Below the pieces are notes generated by a model, which was not told where the DNA came from, made no database searches, and worked only from the letters and a program-made list of their open reading frames with translations. DNA of 8,396 nucleotides from Lysobacterales bacterium UBA2790 (GTDB lineage: Bacteria; Pseudomonadota; Gammaproteobacteria; Xanthomonadales; Xanthomonadaceae): contig DEHW01000193.1 in NCBI GenBank assembly GCA_002352135.1, positions 1 to 8,396 on the forward strand, in the 5' to 3' direction. Below are positions 6,769 to 8,396 of the stretch, piece after piece (position 1 is the first letter of the stretch; each line of letters begins with the position of its first letter). The position numbers were made by a program, and so were the translations under genes.

Positions 6769-7224
6769 TCAGCGCGTCACCACCTCGCGGTGCATCGGCG
6801 CCAGCTTGGCCAGTAGCTTGTTCTGCGCCGCAAACGGCACGCCCTTGGCGCGCATCGATTGCTGCAGCACTTCCACCAGCGCGTTGAACTCGTCGCGGCG
6901 GATGTCCAGACCTTCGTGCGATTCGGCCATGCTGCGGCCGCTGTAGACGCAGTCGCCGCCTAGGATCACGCAGAACTGCTCGACCAGCTGGCGTTTGACA
7001 CGGTCCTGGTCGGAAAACTCGAAGAACTCGCGGGTGCGGTCATCGGCCAGCAGGCGCCGCATGAAATCGTCCATCAGCGCGGTCAGGCCATCCACACCGC
7101 CGAACTCGGCCAGCACGGGGCGCAGTTCGGGATGGGCGGGCGCAGGGTTCATGGGCTCGGCGGCCGCGGGGCCGGCGAGGACGAGGGCGATAGCCAGCAG
7201 GGCGCCACGCAGGGAACAGGTCAT
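6769..7224 (-). CDS. Exported group 1 truncated hemoglobin (TrHb1-like)
   Basis: The 151-residue product begins with a Sec-type signal peptide (hydrophobic core at about 8-18, cleavage probably after A22, AAA-EP), so it is predicted to be periplasmic. The mature part follows the short two-over-two globin fold: FGGVDGL near the start, the helix B region (MDDFMRRLLADD), a CD-region FF (67-68), then LGGDCVYSGRSMAESHEGLDI with H103 as the proximal heme ligand. By my alignment to mycobacterial HbN, the distal residues are Met55 (B10, usually Tyr), Val76 (E7) and Leu80 (E11), which makes an apolar pocket. C85 and C92 could form a disulfide after export. The family binds O2, NO or CO through heme; here the role is unknown. 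The ATG at 7224 has GGAG (7232-7235) 7 bases upstream. It lies 45 bases after the DUF3034 gene, presumably in one transcript. Confidence 0.85.
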   Translation of the reverse strand: MTCSLRGALLAIALVLAGPAAAEPMNPAPAHPELRPVLAEFGGVDGLTALMDDFMRRLLADDRTREFFEFSDQDRVKRQLVEQFCVILGGDCVYSGRSMAESHEGLDIRRDEFNALVEVLQQSMRAKGVPFAAQNKLLAKLAPMHREVVTR

Positions 7225-7269
7225 GGGGTGTCTCCAGAGGGGGGAATGCGATCACGCGGGCGAAGGGAA

Positions 7270-8175
7270 TCAGAAGCCCAGCTGCAGGCTCAGGTACCAG
7301 CCGCGTTGGTTGTCCTCGATCACGATATTGCCGAGGTCGACCCAGGCCACGGTGACCGAGGCGTGCTTGTTGGGCGCCCACGCCAGGAACAGGTCCCAGG
7401 CGTTGTCTTCGCGGGCGATGCCGAGGTTGTCGGGCTTGCTGCGGTACTCCGCGCCCAGCGCCAGGTTCGGGCTCAGCAGGCGGGCCACGCTGCCTTCGAA
7501 CTGCAGGCTGCGACTGTCCCGCTTGTCGCCGCCGAAGCCGAGGATGCCGAACTGGTTGGCGCGGGTGTAGCGCAGGGTGCCGTTCACCAGCAGGCTGCTG
7601 TCGAGGTAGAGCTTGGTGGCGGACAGGTACAGATCGACATCGTCGCGACGCTTGGCGCCCACGAAGGCCAGCACGTCGGGCTGGTCGTTGCGCTTGTACT
7701 GGGCGCCCAGCGCGATCTGCGGCATCCAGCGGTCCTGCTCGTAGACGGCATCGCCGGCAAGCTTGACCTTTAGGCCGACGGTGTCCTGGGTGAAGGTGAA
7801 GCCGCGGCCTAGGCCCAGGGCGGCGCCCACATCGCGGGTGTCGAAGCGCTGGCGCGCCACGCTGAGCTCGACGCGGTCGTACAGGCCGACCAGGGCGCCG
7901 TAGCTGTCAAGCGCGTAATCGCCGGTGTCGACCCGGGTGTAGAAGGCGTTGGCGCCGATCTGGTCGCGGGTGCCATAGCCGCCGATCAGGGCCCAGGGCG
8001 TCAGGCCGCCGCCGCCGGAGCCCTCGATCTGGGTGACGCCGCCGGTCAACAGCAGCTTGCCGCCGAAGCGGGGGGCGACGCCGAGCTCGGACTGGGCGGC
8101 AGCGGGTGCCGCGCAGGCCAATGCGGCGGTGAGTGCGAGCGGCAGCGCCGTTCGAGCAGAGGTGGACAGGTGCAT
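7270..8175 (-). CDS. DUF3034-family outer-membrane beta-barrel protein
   Basis: The 301-residue product has a signal peptide with predicted cleavage after A27 (AAA-QS). A conserved opening follows (FGGKLLLTGGVTQIEG, then GGGLTPWALIGGYGTRDQIGAN), and later YDRVELSVARQRFDT, ANQFGILGFGG, LALGAEYRSKPDNL and AWAPNKHASVT. I recognise this set as the DUF3034 family, whose members have no assigned function. Alternating polar/hydrophobic strands and the terminal Phe in LSLQLGF fit an outer-membrane beta-barrel inserted by the BAM machinery. The ATG at 8175 has GGGAG (8181-8185) 5 bases upstream. It is the first gene of a two-gene operon with the exported globin downstream. It might act as a channel or anchoring barrel linked to the globin; that is inference from adjacency alone. 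Confidence 0.85.
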   Translation of the reverse strand: MHLSTSARTALPLALTAALACAAPAAAQSELGVAPRFGGKLLLTGGVTQIEGSGGGGLTPWALIGGYGTRDQIGANAFYTRVDTGDYALDSYGALVGLYDRVELSVARQRFDTRDVGAALGLGRGFTFTQDTVGLKVKLAGDAVYEQDRWMPQIALGAQYKRNDQPDVLAFVGAKRRDDVDLYLSATKLYLDSSLLVNGTLRYTRANQFGILGFGGDKRDSRSLQFEGSVARLLSPNLALGAEYRSKPDNLGIAREDNAWDLFLAWAPNKHASVTVAWVDLGNIVIEDNQRGWYLSLQLGF

Positions 8176-8204
8176 GCGGACTCCCAGAACGGAACGTGGA
8201 GGGC

Positions 8205-8237
8205 CGTCGGGCGAACACCCGACGTAGCTGTTCTACG
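8205..8237. promoter_or_regulatory. Tandem hairpins in the leader of the DUF3034-globin operon
   Basis: CGTCGGG (8205-8211), loop CGAACA, CCCGACG (8218-8224) is a perfect 7-bp inverted repeat 30 bases upstream of the DUF3034 ATG. It abuts a second one, CGTAG (8223-8227), loop CTGTT, CTACG (8233-8237). The two share bases 8223-8224, so they would compete. Either could be an operator or an RNA structure in the leader. No convincing -35/-10 pair is visible, and the remaining bases to 8396 show no gene I can support. Confidence 0.35.
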
Positions 8238-8396
8238 CAGCCTTAGGGCGGGCTGGATGCAGCACCGCGGTGCGGAGTTGTGCAGTTCGCGTGTAGAGGC
8301 CGGGCAGCCTGCGGGCCCCTGCGGTCGCCGCGCCTTTGCGTGAAGGGAGGCGCCGAGTTCGACGGCGGGGGCTGCCACGCCTCAGCTAGCGGCGGG

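Noticed and set aside
5642..6946. 434-codon plus-strand open frame over the transposase
   Set aside because: Antisense shadow of the transposase and part of the globin gene; low-complexity Ala/Arg/His content with no domain.
1..8396. tRNA, rRNA, CRISPR arrays and antibiotic-resistance cargo genes
   Set aside because: No cloverleaf, rRNA-like segment, regularly spaced repeat or recognisable resistance enzyme was seen by eye on either strand.

Overview
The window looks like chromosomal DNA of a GC-rich Gram-negative bacterium. Lipoprotein and Sec signal peptides, an RND efflux pump and an outer-membrane barrel protein all point to a two-membrane envelope. The pairing of a DUF3034-type barrel with an exported truncated globin, together with the base composition, suggests a gammaproteobacterium near Xanthomonadales/Lysobacteraceae. 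That placement is inferred from remembered family distributions, not from a search.

Layout from left to right: (1) positions 2-115 (+) hold the last 37 codons of a gene entering from the left, possibly an SGNH/GDSL-type hydrolase. (2) 151-4401 (-) is a compact two-gene efflux operon, transcribed leftward: a periplasmic adaptor lipoprotein (membrane fusion protein), then, 3 bases later, a 1037-residue HAE1-type RND permease. It converges on gene 1. No outer-membrane channel gene or regulator is visible. (3) 4402 to about 4857 is non-coding DNA holding the efflux operon's leader, a perfect 11-bp inverted repeat 92 bp apart, repeated TGTGACATGT boxes, an 8-bp hairpin, and a possible rightward promoter with the first codons of a gene that is then cut off. 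(4) About 4858-6663 is an IS91/ISCR-type rolling-circle insertion element, with its transposase on the minus strand, a recognisable oriIS end at 4858-4890 and a likely terIS palindrome near 6648-6663. (5) 6728-8224 (-) is a second leftward operon: a DUF3034-family outer-membrane protein, then an exported group 1 truncated hemoglobin, closed by a terminator hairpin at 6728-6748. The last ~170 bases hold no gene I can support.

The efflux genes work together as adaptor plus proton-driven pump and presumably borrow an outer-membrane channel encoded elsewhere. The globin and the barrel are both exported and share a transcript, so a joint envelope function involving a diatomic gas or heme is plausible but unproven. 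The insertion element lies between the operons in the same orientation as both. Its transcription would run out of oriIS toward the efflux operon, and its terIS side faces the globin operon, which is the side that one-ended rolling-circle transposition would pick up.
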